The notes: generated from the letters alone by a model not told the origin. 64,000 nt of DNA from Azotobacter salinestris (GCF_009363155.1 NZ_CP045302.1:1487001-1551000); one strand, 5' to 3'; counted from the first letter of the stretch, positions 26,750-36,221 are shown. Numbers and translations are program-made.

Positions 26750-26779
26750 ACTATAGGAACGCCCTACCCCACCCGTCAA
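26750..26779 (-). promoter_or_regulatory. Sigma70-type promoter of the mraZ/dcw cluster
   Basis: On the minus strand TTGACG (26779-26774) and TATAGT (26755-26750) are separated by 18 bases, upstream of the MraZ boxes. The start should be near 26743, giving a leader of about 70 bases. No other comparably good promoter is seen before the ftsZ-lpxC gap. Confidence 0.65.
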
Positions 26780-26790
26780 GGCAGAGGAAA

Positions 26791-26988
26791 ATGAAAAAAT
26801 CCTTATGGGACGGCGATTTAGCTGACTATGAGAGAGAAAAATCGCAAGTAATGAGAAACAAGTTCAGCAAAATCAATAAGCTGAATTGCACACTTAAAGG
26901 CGATTATGAAGTAGAGGGCTTTCAGCCGCTTTTAGGACAGCTTCACGAAGGAGGGCGAGGAGAAAAAAGGGGAAGAGTCGGTCTGTAA
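26791..26988 (+). CDS. Possible small ORF in a low-GC island (uncertain)
   Basis: A 65-codon frame starts at ATG 26791 with GAGG 4 bases upstream and reads MKKSLWDGDLADYEREKSQV onward. The first 50 codons lie in sequence of about 40% GC, far below the surrounding genes. The tail becomes Gly/Arg-rich and runs into the 3' end of the opposite-strand rnpB. I recognise no family. It could be a horizontally acquired remnant, a real small protein with a different end, or chance. Confidence 0.2.
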   Translation: MKKSLWDGDLADYEREKSQVMRNKFSKINKLNCTLKGDYEVEGFQPLLGQLHEGGRGEKRGRVGL

Positions 26989-27328
26989 GCCGGGTTCTGT
27001 CGAGGACAGTCATTCCTCTACGACGACCATCACTGGCCGCCTCTAGCAACCTACCCGGATCCAGCGCGGGCCACGCCAACGGATCCCTATTTGGTCTTGC
27101 TCCGAGTGGGGTTTACCTAGCCACGAACTGTTACCAGCCGCGCGGTGCGCTCTTACCGCACCTTTTCACCCTTACCGGCGCTTGCGCGCTTAGGCGGTTG
27201 TTTTCTGTGGCACTTTCCGTAGGCTCGCGCCTCCCAGGCGTTACCTGGCACTCTGCCCTATGGAGCCCGGACTTTCCTCCCTCCCATATTGCGGAACAAT
27301 ATGGAACGGCGACTGTCCGACCGACTCT
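26964..27328 (-). ncRNA. rnpB: RNase P RNA (catalytic subunit), type A
   Basis: Read on the minus strand, the 5' end AGAGTCGGTC (from 27328) pairs with the 3' end GACCGACTCT (to about 26974) as helix P1. The universally conserved GAGGAAAGTCCGGGCTCC (near 27283-27260) is present, followed by ATAGGGCAGAGTGCCAGGT, GCCTACGGAAAGTGCCACAG and, near the 3' end, ACCCGGCTTACAGACCG. Length is about 355 nt, as in other gammaproteobacteria. A run of six T directly after P1 (26964-26969) probably ends transcription. It processes pre-tRNA 5' ends with RnpA, which is encoded elsewhere. Confidence 0.95.
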
Positions 27329-27337
27329 CCGCCGACA

Positions 27338-27366
27338 AGGGTAATGCTCGCCGAAAACATCCGCAA
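27338..27366 (-). promoter_or_regulatory. Probable rnpB promoter
   Basis: On the minus strand TTGCGG (27366-27361) and TACCCT (27343-27338) stand 17 bases apart. The expected start falls at the rnpB 5' end (27328), inside the 69-base gap after rsmI. Confidence 0.45.
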
Positions 27367-27397
27367 GCGATCCTTCAATGCAGCATGCGGGCCAACC

Positions 27398-28261
27398 TCA
27401 TCCTTGGCGCTCCAGAGCCGCCTGATAAAGCACATTCTTGCGCACCCCAGTAATCTCGGCAGCCAGCGCCACAGCCTTCTTCAAAGGCATCTCCTTGAGC
27501 AGCAGCTCAAGGACACGCAGCGCCGCCGTCGGCACAGCCTCCTCAGAAGGAGCCTGCCAACCAGCAACCAAAAGCACACACTCACCGCGCTGCTGATTGC
27601 CATCGGCTGCAACCCAGGCTCGCAGCTCACCAAGCGGCAATCCTTGGAAGGTTTCGAAAGCCTTGGTCAGCTCCCGCGCCAGGACCGCCAGACGATCACC
27701 TCCCATGACCCGCTCGAGATCCCCCAGGCATTCCAGCAATCGATGCGGCGCCTCGTAGAAGATCAGCGTGCGAGGCTCCTCCCTCACCTGTTCCAGACGC
27801 GCCAGACGCCCAGCCGTCTTGGCTGGCAAAAAGCCCTCGAAGACGAAGCGATCGGAGGGCAGCCCGGCAGCGGACAGGGCTGCGATCAATGCGCAGGGGC
27901 CTGGCACCGGAACCACTCTTATACCGGCAGCCCGCGCCTGACGCACCAGATGAAAACCAGGATCGGAAATCAGTGGCGTGCCGGCATCGGAAATCAGCGC
28001 GACATCCTCGCCAGCCTGCAGGCGCGCCAGAAAGCGGCCGCCCTGATCACGCTCATTGTGTTCATGACAAGCCATCAACGGCGTTGTAATGCCGAAATGT
28101 TGCAGCAGACGCGCCGAGTGCCGAGTGTCCTCGGCCGCGATCAGGACCACCTCGCGCAGCACTCTGAGAGCCCGTGCAGTGATGTCGTCAAGGTTACCAA
28201 TCGGGGTAGCAACTACATAAAGGATGCCCGACCTTGGATTCAGAGCTGCAGACGTGGTCAT
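27398..28261 (-). CDS. rsmI: 16S rRNA (cytidine1402-2'-O)-methyltransferase RsmI
   Basis: This 287-residue SAM enzyme has the tetrapyrrole-methylase fold and methylates the ribose of C1402, completing the m4Cm mark begun by RsmH. It shows [36 protein letters not shown], the SAM region [12 protein letters not shown] and [22 protein letters not shown] at 28261 has AGGGGGT upstream and gives the usual short N-terminal lead. It is divergent from lpoA. Confidence 0.95.
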   Translation of the reverse strand: MTTSAALNPRSGILYVVATPIGNLDDITARALRVLREVVLIAAEDTRHSARLLQHFGITTPLMACHEHNERDQGGRFLARLQAGEDVALISDAGTPLISDPGFHLVRQARAAGIRVVPVPGPCALIAALSAAGLPSDRFVFEGFLPAKTAGRLARLEQVREEPRTLIFYEAPHRLLECLGDLERVMGGDRLAVLARELTKAFETFQGLPLGELRAWVAADGNQQRGECVLLVAGWQAPSEEAVPTAALRVLELLLKEMPLKKAVALAAEITGVRKNVLYQAALERQG

Positions 28262-28379
28262 GACACCCCCTAGTACAGTCGAAACGCGCATTGTAACCGG
28301 TTTAACGCCCATGACATCGCGCCCGGGACAAGGCTTGGGTACAATTCCTCACTTGTCCTTGAGCATCAGGAACGCCTCA

Positions 28380-30203
28380 ATGATCGCCTGTCTGCGTCCT
28401 CTTCCCGCCCTTTTCCTTGCCGGCCTCTTGGCTGCCTGTGCCAGCTCGCCATCATCCAGACTGGGCGAGCTGCCCGCGCCGTCACAAGCCAGCGTCGAGC
28501 AACTGCTGCAACAGGCCAGCGAAAGCAAACCGGAAAAGGCCGCACTCCTGCGTCTGACAGCCGCCGATCAGGCCTACCGGCAGAAGGATCTGACCCAGGC
28601 CGTGCGCATTCTCGAACAGATCCCACCGGACAGCCTCAAGCCTGCCCAGCAGATCTTTGCCAGCACTCTCAGCGCAGAGATTGCCTTGGCCCGCAGCAAA
28701 CCCAAGGTCGCGCTCAAGGCCCTCGATCACCCCAGCATGCAGCATTTGGGCGAACTGCCCATACAGCAGCAGATTCGCACCCAGCTCACCCGCGCGCGCG
28801 CGCTGGAAGCAGATGACCAGCATCTGAGTGCCGCTCGCGAGCGGGTGTTCATTGCCCCCCTGCTGAGTGAGTCGGCCGCCAGTGAAAATCACGAACGCAT
28901 CTGGCGCCTGATCCAGGCTCTGCCGCTGGACGCTCTGAATGCCCCCGGCGAGGAGAATAGTGAACTGGGGGGCTGGCTAGCCCTGGCACACGCCACGAAG
29001 AGTGCTGGCACCCTGGAACTGCAGCAGGCCGCCATCGACCAGTGGCGCGCAGCTAACCCTCAGCATCCGGCAGCCATGCAATTGCCGGCACAGCTCAGCA
29101 AATTGCGGGAGCTGGCCAGCCAGCCCCTGAACAAGATTGCCCTGCTGCTTCCGGAGGAAGGCCAGCTTGCCTCGGTGTCACGCGCTCTGCGCAACGGCTT
29201 CATGGCCGCCCATTACCAGGCACAGCAACTCGGTCAGCGACAACCCAGCATCGAGCTCTATGACAGCAGCCGACTGACGTCCCTCGACGACTTCTATCGC
29301 CAGGCCCAGGCCGCCGGGGTGCAACTGGTCGTCGGCCCCTTGGAAAAGCCCTTGGTCAAACAGCTCGGCGATCGCGAGCAACTGCCGATCACCACCCTTG
29401 CCCTGAACTATGGCAACGTCGGCCAGGAAAGCCCGCCACAGCTCTTCCAGTTCGGCCTGGCTGCCGAGGACGAAGCTCGCGAGGCCGCTCGCCGCGCCTG
29501 GGCAGACGGCATGCGCCGGGGCGTCGTCATGGTACCCTCCGGCGAATGGGGCGACCGGGTACTTCAAGCCTTCCAGCAGAGCTGGCAAGCCACAGGCGGC
29601 AATCTGGTTGCCGTCGTGCGGATCGATCAGCCCGCCCGCCTGGCTCAGCAGATTGCCGAACTGTTCCAACTGCGTCAGAGCGAGGCTCGCGGCAAGCGAC
29701 TGCAGAGCATGCTTGGCAGCGAGGTGGCTGCGCAGCCCTCGCGACGCCGTGATATCGATTTCATCTTCCTGGCCGCCACCCCACAGCAGGCCCAGCAAAT
29801 CAAACCGACTCTCGCCTTCCAATATGCCGGTGATGTACCGATCTATGCCACCTCACACCTCTACAGCCCCAAGGAAGAACAGAACTATTACCTCGACCTC
29901 GAAGGCATTCAGTTCTGCGAGACACCCTGGCTGCTGAATACCAATCCGAACGACAACCTGCCGCAACTGGCTGGCAGCCAATGGCCCCAGGCCAGTGGCA
30001 GCCTGGGACGTCTCTATGCCATGGGAGCCGACGCCTACCGGCTCGCCCCGCGATTGACACAGCTCAAGGCGATGCCTGAAACCCGCATCGACGGTCTTTC
30101 CGGCAACCTGAGCCTGACTCCCGATCAGCGCATCCAGCGCCAGCTGCCTTGGGCCGCGTTCCGCGATGGCCAGATACAGCGCCTGCAGAACAACAGCTAC
30201 TGA
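28380..30203 (+). CDS. lpoA: Outer-membrane lipoprotein LpoA, activator of PBP1a
   Basis: This 607-residue lipoprotein stimulates the peptidoglycan synthase PBP1a from the outer membrane. The signal peptide ends in a lipobox LLAAC at about residue 20. An N-terminal TPR-like helical domain follows (about 30-250). The C-terminal part is a periplasmic-binding-protein fold (from about 258, KIALLLPEEGQLASVSRALR). The start at 28380 is the one that places the signal peptide at the N-terminus. It is divergent from rsmI, as in many gammaproteobacteria. Confidence 0.93.
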   Translation: MIACLRPLPALFLAGLLAACASSPSSRLGELPAPSQASVEQLLQQASESKPEKAALLRLTAADQAYRQKDLTQAVRILEQIPPDSLKPAQQIFASTLSAEIALARSKPKVALKALDHPSMQHLGELPIQQQIRTQLTRARALEADDQHLSAARERVFIAPLLSESAASENHERIWRLIQALPLDALNAPGEENSELGGWLALAHATKSAGTLELQQAAIDQWRAANPQHPAAMQLPAQLSKLRELASQPLNKIALLLPEEGQLASVSRALRNGFMAAHYQAQQLGQRQPSIELYDSSRLTSLDDFYRQAQAAGVQLVVGPLEKPLVKQLGDREQLPITTLALNYGNVGQESPPQLFQFGLAAEDEAREAARRAWADGMRRGVVMVPSGEWGDRVLQAFQQSWQATGGNLVAVVRIDQPARLAQQIAELFQLRQSEARGKRLQSMLGSEVAAQPSRRRDIDFIFLAATPQQAQQIKPTLAFQYAGDVPIYATSHLYSPKEEQNYYLDLEGIQFCETPWLLNTNPNDNLPQLAGSQWPQASGSLGRLYAMGADAYRLAPRLTQLKAMPETRIDGLSGNLSLTPDQRIQRQLPWAAFRDGQIQRLQNNSY

Positions 30204-30204
30204 C

Positions 30205-30567
30205 ATGGAAAGGCAACGCAGCGGACGCGATGCCGAGATCCTTGCCCACCGCCATCTCACGGCACAGGGAATGCGCCTTCTGGCGCAGAACTGGCGCTGT
30301 CGATGCGGCGAGCTCGATCTGGTCATGCTCGACGGCGATACAGTAGTATTCGTCGAGGTGCGCTATCGGCGGCATTTCGCCTGGGGAGGCGCATTGGAGA
30401 GCGTCGATGCACGCAAGCGCATGAGACTCATCCGTAGCGCTCAGTATTTTCTGCAGCAAGAGCCACGCTGGGCCAGACATCCCTGCCGCTTCGATGTCAT
30501 CGCCATCAATGGCGCCGATGGCGCATCCGGCCATCTGAGCTGGATTCGCAACGCCTTTGATGCCTGA
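30205..30567 (+). CDS. yraN: YraN family (UPF0102) nuclease-fold protein
   Basis: This 120-residue protein has a restriction-endonuclease-like fold. The conserved core GRDAEILAHRHL, NWRCRCGELDLVMLDGDTVVFVEVRYR contains the E-x-n-D-x-n-E-x-K-like pattern, with the Lys position occupied by Arg (EVRYR). Its cellular role is not established in the family. It starts one base after the lpoA stop and is probably translationally coupled. A gap of about 120 bases separates it from the SIS gene. Confidence 0.88.
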   Translation: MERQRSGRDAEILAHRHLTAQGMRLLAQNWRCRCGELDLVMLDGDTVVFVEVRYRRHFAWGGALESVDARKRMRLIRSAQYFLQQEPRWARHPCRFDVIAINGADGASGHLSWIRNAFDA

Positions 30568-30677
30568 CTCTCCAAGCGCACCTGCCACGCTCCGGCAAGC
30601 CCGGACGCTCCGCAGCAGTTCCCACCGCACCATGAGCCAGAGCCGCCTCTCTGGCCACAGCGAACACCCAACGTTGA

Positions 30678-31813
<1,136 letters not shown>

Positions 31814-31832
31814 GAATAGGCACGAACAAAAA

Positions 31833-31855
31833 GGCGATCCAAGGATCGCCTTTTT
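31833..31855. terminator. Bidirectional terminator between dolP and sspB
   Basis: The stem GGCGATCC / GGATCGCC (31833-31850) with a 2-base loop is flanked by A5 on the left and T5 on the right. It can therefore end both the dolP (+) and the sspB (-) transcripts. Confidence 0.9.
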
Positions 31856-31863
31856 ATCAAGGG

Positions 31864-32271
31864 CTATTTGACCACCTTCAAACTGGGGCGCCCAGCCGGC
31901 CGCGGCGGCTCGCCACCTGAGGGACCGTCATCGTCCGGACCAGCAGTCCCCTCCGCGACTGGCGGCTCGATTTCGAAAACCATGCCCTGGCCATTCTCAC
32001 GCGCATAGATGGCCATGACAGCTTCGGAAGGTATGTACAGGCTGTGGGCAACACCACCGAAGCGCCCCTCGAAACTCACCCCCTGATTGTCCATATGCAG
32101 ATGCCGTACGGCGCTGGGCGAAATATTGAGGACAATCTGCCCATCATTCACGTAACCAGCCGGGACTTGAACATTCGGCATCTCGGCGTTGACTAGCAGA
32201 TGGGGTGTGCAATCGTTGTCGACAATCCACTCGTAGAGCCCACGCAGTAGATAGGGACGACTGGAGTTCAT
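31864..32271 (-). CDS. sspB: ClpXP adaptor SspB
   Basis: This 135-residue adaptor delivers ssrA-tagged proteins to ClpXP. The folded domain (about 5-105) has SSRPYLLRGLYEWIVDNDCTPHL and the peptide-binding strand VSFEGRFGGVAHSLYIP. A flexible Pro/Gly/Asp-rich linker ends in the ClpX-docking tail PSLKVVK. It is 10 bases downstream of sspA, the usual operon partner. Confidence 0.95.
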   Translation of the reverse strand: MNSSRPYLLRGLYEWIVDNDCTPHLLVNAEMPNVQVPAGYVNDGQIVLNISPSAVRHLHMDNQGVSFEGRFGGVAHSLYIPSEAVMAIYARENGQGMVFEIEPPVAEGTAGPDDDGPSGGEPPRPAGRPSLKVVK

Positions 32272-32281
32272 ATCAACCTCC

Positions 32282-32905
32282 TCATGTTGGCCGCATATTG
32301 CGTTCGATAGCGGACAGACTGGCCCGAAAGGCCTGGCGAGCGAACTGGCGCTCCATGTATTCGAGCAGCGGCTTCGCGCTGCGCGGCAGTTCTATACCCA
32401 GTAGCGATAGCCGCCAGAGGAGCGGCAATAGACAACAGTCCACCAAGCTTGGCTCGTCACTGAGAAAATAAGGCTTTTCAGCGAATAGGGGCGATACTTC
32501 GAGCAGGCTCTCCCGTAGCTCCCCGCGCAACTGGTTGCGTGCGCCTTCATCGGTGCGCACATCCAGAATTCGATCAGCTAGAACGCACCAGTCGCTCTGG
32601 ATGCGATGCATCAGCAAACGACTGTTGGCACGAGCCACAGGATACACCGGCAGCAACGGCGGATGCGGATAACGTTCCTCAAGGTACTCCATGATCACCC
32701 CAGGCTCGTACAGGCACAGATCACGATCCATCAGCGTGGGTAGTGCACCGTAGGGATTGATCTCGGCAAGTTCGTCTGAGTTCTTTTCCGGATCAAGGTC
32801 GAGGATCTGGATGACAATTCCCTTCTCGGCAAGCACCATCCGGACACGATGGGAATAATGATCAGCCGGATCGGAATAACAGACCAACCGATTGGTCATG
32901 CCCAT
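32282..32905 (-). CDS. sspA: Stringent starvation protein A (SspA)
   Basis: This 207-residue protein has a GST fold ([24 protein letters not shown] at the N-terminus, [26 protein letters not shown] around the cis-Pro). SspA binds RNA polymerase and affects stress and virulence genes. GAGGGG precedes the ATG at 32905. Its only upstream space is a 41-base stretch after the petC terminator, so expression probably needs read-through from petABC or a promoter overlapping that hairpin. Confidence 0.93.
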   Translation of the reverse strand: MGMTNRLVCYSDPADHYSHRVRMVLAEKGIVIQILDLDPEKNSDELAEINPYGALPTLMDRDLCLYEPGVIMEYLEERYPHPPLLPVYPVARANSRLLMHRIQSDWCVLADRILDVRTDEGARNQLRGELRESLLEVSPLFAEKPYFLSDEPSLVDCCLLPLLWRLSLLGIELPRSAKPLLEYMERQFARQAFRASLSAIERNMRPT

Positions 32906-32938
32906 GGCAAACCCCTCGCTCGCAGGTCACATTTCCAG

Positions 32939-32977
32939 AATAAAAAAACACACGCGCCCCAAGGGGCGCGTGTGTTT
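32939..32977 (-). terminator. Intrinsic terminator after petC
   Basis: An almost perfect stem of about 15 bp (32946-32960 with 32963-32977), GC-rich at the loop end, is followed on the minus strand by a run of seven T. It lies about 20 bases past the petC stop. Confidence 0.85.
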
Positions 32978-32997
32978 GCAGGTGTACGCGCTATGGA

Positions 32998-33777
32998 TCA
33001 GTGCACGTCTTTCCAGTATTCGCGCTTGAGCAGATAGGCGAACACGAAGAAAACCGCCAGGAACAGAAGCACGTAACTACCGATACGCTGGCTCTCCAGC
33101 TTGACCGGGTTGGCCGAGTAAGCCAGGAAGGTCACCAGATTCTTCACCTTCTCGTCAAACTCCTCGGGAGTCAGTGCGCCAGTCTTCGGCAAAACGGTCA
33201 ACTGATCGCAAGCTTCGTGAGTGATCTCTGCCCCTGTGAGCGGGTCATACTGCTTCTTGCCATCCTCAACCACCTGGACCTGCTTGCAGCCGAAAACCTG
33301 ACGACCCTGCAGCCCCTCAAGCACATTGGGCATGCCCACGTTGGGAAATACAGTGTTGTTCACACCCAGCGGGCGCGAGGGATCCTCATAGAAGCTGCGC
33401 AGATAGCTGTACAGCCAGTCCTTGCCGCGCACCCGGGCAACCAGCGTCAGATCCGGCGGCGCCGCACCAAACCAGACCTTGGCGTCCTCGGGACGCATGC
33501 CGATCTTCATGTGGTCGCCAATCTTGGCACCGGTGAAGACGATGTTTTCCGTCATCACTTCTTCGGGAATGCCAAGATCCCTGGCTACCCGCTCGTAGCG
33601 CTGGAACTGGGCACTATGGCAGCCCATGCAGTAGTTGGCGAAGGTCCGCAAACCATCCTGCATGGCCGCCTTGTCAGCCAGGTCGATGTCGACCTTGTCC
33701 AGCTCGGGTTCAACTCCTGCGGCAAATGAAAAGGCCGGCAGAATCGCGAAAATCAATGCAGCAAATTGTTTTTTCAT
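32998..33777 (-). CDS. petC: Ubiquinol-cytochrome c reductase, cytochrome c1
   Basis: This 259-residue haem-binding subunit of complex III passes electrons from the Rieske centre to soluble cytochromes. It has a cleavable signal peptide (MKKQFAALIFAILPAFSFAA), the haem c site CMGCH (50-54) and a C-terminal membrane anchor (VLLFLAVFFVFAYLL). The start shares one base with the petB stop (TGATG). ATG at 33777 is chosen because it opens the signal peptide; a longer frame upstream is inside petB. Confidence 0.95.
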   Translation of the reverse strand: MKKQFAALIFAILPAFSFAAGVEPELDKVDIDLADKAAMQDGLRTFANYCMGCHSAQFQRYERVARDLGIPEEVMTENIVFTGAKIGDHMKIGMRPEDAKVWFGAAPPDLTLVARVRGKDWLYSYLRSFYEDPSRPLGVNNTVFPNVGMPNVLEGLQGRQVFGCKQVQVVEDGKKQYDPLTGAEITHEACDQLTVLPKTGALTPEEFDEKVKNLVTFLAYSANPVKLESQRIGSYVLLFLAVFFVFAYLLKREYWKDVH

Positions 33778-34988
33778 CAGCCAGTCACCCTTTCCGGAAC
33801 CGGTTTGGTCTTTTCCATCCTGGTGTAGAACGGCATCAGGATGAAGAACGCGAAGTACAGTGCCGTGCACACCTGCGACAACAACGTGCGTCCGGGGGTC
33901 GGCGAGAGTACGCCGAGCACGCCAAGGGTCAGGAAGGCGACGCAGAACACCAGCAGCCACAACTTGCTCAGCCAGCCCTTGTAGCGCATCGACTTGACAG
34001 GGCTGCGATCCAGCCAGGGCAGAACGAACAGCACGGCGATGGCCGCCCCCATGGCGATAACGCCGAGCAGCTTGTCCGGAACCGCTCGCAGGATTGCGTA
34101 GAACGGCGTGAAGTACCATACCGGCGCAATATGTGCGGGAGTCTTGAAGGCATTGGCCTGCTCGAAGTTCGGCTTCTCGAGGAAATATCCCCCCATCTCA
34201 GGGAAGAAGAACACCACGGCACAGAAAATGAAGAGGAACACCACCACACCAACGATGTCTTTTACGGTGTAGTAGGGATGGAAGGGGATGCCGTCCAGCG
34301 GCTTGCCGTTGGCGTCCTTGCTCTTCTTGATCTCGATACCGTCCGGGTTGTTGGAACCGACCTCATGCAGCGCCAGGATGTGCAGCACGACCAAGCCGAG
34401 CAGAACGATCGGCAGCGCAATGACATGCAGGGCAAAGAAGCGGTTCAGGGTGATTCCGGAGATCAGGTAGTCACCACGAATCCACTGGGTCAGGTCCTCG
34501 CCGATCACCGGAATGGCGCCGAACAGGGAGATGATCACCTGGGCACCCCAATAGGACATCTGCCCCCAGGGCAGCAGGTAGCCCATGAAGGCCTCGGCCA
34601 TCAGGCACAGATAGATCAGCATGCCGAAGATCCACACCAGCTCACGCGGCTTCTGGTAGGAACCATAGAGCAGGCCGCGGAACATGTGCAGATAAACCAC
34701 GACGAAGAATGCCGAAGCGCCGGTGGAGTGCAGATAGCGAATGATCCAGCCGTATTCGACATCGCGCATGATGTATTCGACGGAGGCGAAGGCCTCCTCG
34801 GCGGACGGGGTGAAGCTCATGGTCAGCCAGATACCGGTGAGGATCTGATTGACCAGCACCAGAAGCGCCAGCGAACCGAAGAAGTAGAAGAAGTTGAAGT
34901 TCTTCGGTGCGTAGTATTTGGAGAGATGGTCTTCCCACATCGAAGTAGCGGGGAAGCGGGCATCAATCCACTCCATGAACTTGCTCAT
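33777..34988 (-). CDS. petB: Ubiquinol-cytochrome c reductase, cytochrome b
   Basis: This 403-residue polytopic subunit carries the bL and bH haems and both quinone sites. The first haem-ligand helix includes YLHSTGASAFFVVVYLHMFRG. The second is around GITLNRFFALHVIALPIVL, and the Qo-site PEWY-like motif appears as PVWYFTPFYAIL. It is a full-length cytochrome b of about eight helices. It lies directly between petA and petC with one-base overlaps, forming petABC. Confidence 0.95.
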   Translation of the reverse strand: MSKFMEWIDARFPATSMWEDHLSKYYAPKNFNFFYFFGSLALLVLVNQILTGIWLTMSFTPSAEEAFASVEYIMRDVEYGWIIRYLHSTGASAFFVVVYLHMFRGLLYGSYQKPRELVWIFGMLIYLCLMAEAFMGYLLPWGQMSYWGAQVIISLFGAIPVIGEDLTQWIRGDYLISGITLNRFFALHVIALPIVLLGLVVLHILALHEVGSNNPDGIEIKKSKDANGKPLDGIPFHPYYTVKDIVGVVVFLFIFCAVVFFFPEMGGYFLEKPNFEQANAFKTPAHIAPVWYFTPFYAILRAVPDKLLGVIAMGAAIAVLFVLPWLDRSPVKSMRYKGWLSKLWLLVFCVAFLTLGVLGVLSPTPGRTLLSQVCTALYFAFFILMPFYTRMEKTKPVPERVTG

Positions 34989-35581
34989 CAGGCCTTCTCC
35001 TGGTCCACGCCGACAATGATTACATCATCCGATTCATAGGAATGCGGAGGCACCGGCAGGTTCAAGGGAGCAGGTTGTGCCTTGTAGACACGACCGGCCA
35101 AATCGTACTTGGAACCATGGCAGGGACAGAAATAGCCCCCCATCCAGTCGGCTCCCAGATCCGCCGGAGCAACTTCCGGACGGAAGGAGGGAGCACAGCC
35201 CAGGTGGGTGCAAAGGCCAACCAGAACCAGAATCTCCGGTTTGATCGAGCGCAATTTCCGGTCCACATAGGCCGGCTGAACCGAGGCGGCCGAGTCGGGA
35301 TCCGCCACTGCAGATTCGACCTTCTTCAGGCTGGCAAGAATCCCCTCGGTACGGCGGACGATAAACACCGGCTGGCCACGCCATTCAGCCACTATCTGTT
35401 GCCCCGGCCCAATTTTACTGACATTCACCTTCACCGGTGCACCTGCGGCCTTGGCCTTGGCACTTGGGAACCAAGATCCCACAAACGGGACCGCAGCCCC
35501 CACCGCTCCTGCCGCACCCACCACGGAGGTGGCTGCAACCAGAAAGCGACGCCGGCCGACATTCACGCCGTCATTGCTCAT
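34988..35581 (-). CDS. petA: Ubiquinol-cytochrome c reductase, Rieske iron-sulfur subunit
   Basis: This 197-residue protein has a Tat-like twin-arginine start (VGRRRFLVAATS) doubling as the membrane anchor (about 14-35). The two Rieske cluster boxes are CTHLGC (124-129) and CPCHGS (152-157), each with Cys and His ligands. It transfers electrons from ubiquinol to cytochrome c1. It is the first gene of petABC, with a promoter about 80 bases upstream. Confidence 0.96.
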   Translation of the reverse strand: MSNDGVNVGRRRFLVAATSVVGAAGAVGAAVPFVGSWFPSAKAKAAGAPVKVNVSKIGPGQQIVAEWRGQPVFIVRRTEGILASLKKVESAVADPDSAASVQPAYVDRKLRSIKPEILVLVGLCTHLGCAPSFRPEVAPADLGADWMGGYFCPCHGSKYDLAGRVYKAQPAPLNLPVPPHSYESDDVIIVGVDQEKA

Positions 35582-35659
35582 TCAGTTGTCTCCCATCAAC
35601 TCTGCGGCCCGTTGTCCGGACCTGTAATAAAAAAACGAGGCGCGCGAAAAAACGGCAAG

Positions 35660-35688
35660 ATGGTAAAGAAAACCCTCAGGCCTGACAA
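35660..35688 (-). promoter_or_regulatory. Probable petABC promoter
   Basis: On the minus strand TTGTCA (35688-35683) and TACCAT (35665-35660) are separated by 17 bases. The start would be near 35653, giving a leader of about 70 bases to the petA ATG. Confidence 0.55.
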
Positions 35689-35708
35689 GGTAATAGCCGG
35701 ATACAATA

Positions 35709-35759
35709 ATGCCGAAGCGTCTAGAAAGAACGGCATCGAAGTTGCGACAAGCTGTCGCA
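35709..35759. repeat. Two adjacent inverted repeats upstream of the petABC promoter
   Basis: ATGCCG (35709-35714) pairs with CGGCAT (35731-35736). Just beyond, TGCGACA (35743-35749) pairs with TGTCGCA (35753-35759) around a 3-base centre. Both are upstream of the petA -35 and could be operator sites for an unidentified regulator. Confidence 0.35.
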
Positions 35760-35774
35760 GGAATTCTCAGACAC

Positions 35775-35809
35775 AAAAAAACACCCGGCACTCTGAGGAG
35801 TGCCGGGTG
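35775..35809 (-). terminator. Intrinsic terminator after rpsI
   Basis: A 12-bp stem (35782-35793 with 35798-35809), rich in GC, is followed on the minus strand by a run of T (35775-35780 region). It lies 20 bases past the rpsI stop. Confidence 0.88.
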
Positions 35810-35828
35810 CCTGGTGAAAACGCCGAAA

Positions 35829-36221
35829 TTAGCGCTTGGAGTATTGCGGACGCTTGCGCGCCTTGCGCAGGCCGACCTTCTTACGCTCGACCTCACGAGC
35901 ATCGCGAGTCACGTAGCCAGCACGACGCAGCGAGCTACGGAAAGTCTCGTCATACTCGATCAGGGCGCGAGTGATGCCATGACGAATGGCACCAGCCTGA
36001 CCACTGACACCACCACCGATAACGGTGACATAGACATCGAACTTTTCCCCGGTCTCGGTCAGCTCGAGCGGCTGACGCACAACCATGCGGGCAGTTTCGC
36101 GGCCGAAGAACTGCTCGAGAGAGCGGTTGTTGATGGAAATCTTGCCAGTGCCCGGACGCAGGAAGACGCGAGCGGTAGCAGTCTTACGACGGCCGGTGCC
36201 GTAATTTTGAGTCGCCGACAT
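35829..36221 (-). CDS. rpsI: 30S ribosomal protein uS9
   Basis: This 130-residue small-subunit protein contacts P-site tRNA through its C-terminal basic tail, which ends RKRPQYSKR as expected. N-terminal [19 protein letters not shown] and [23 protein letters not shown] are diagnostic. It is 14 bases downstream of rplM, the universal partner. Confidence 0.98.
   Translation of the reverse strand: MSATQNYGTGRRKTATARVFLRPGTGKISINNRSLEQFFGRETARMVVRQPLELTETGEKFDVYVTVIGGGVSGQAGAIRHGITRALIEYDETFRSSLRRAGYVTRDAREVERKKVGLRKARKRPQYSKR

Noticed and set aside
26767-26772. GTGGGG in the spacer of the mraZ promoter as a fifth MraZ box
   Set aside because: It is 32 bases from the nearest box and out of the 10-bp phase. 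It is more likely a chance G-rich spacer.
26575-26790. N-terminal extension of the low-GC island ORF across mraZ
   Set aside because: It runs antisense through the mraZ start and control region; only the part from ATG 26791 has a ribosome-site context.
27260-28273. 337-codon plus-strand frame across rnpB and opposite rsmI
   Set aside because: It covers the complement of RNase P RNA and then the antisense of rsmI, and has no domain.
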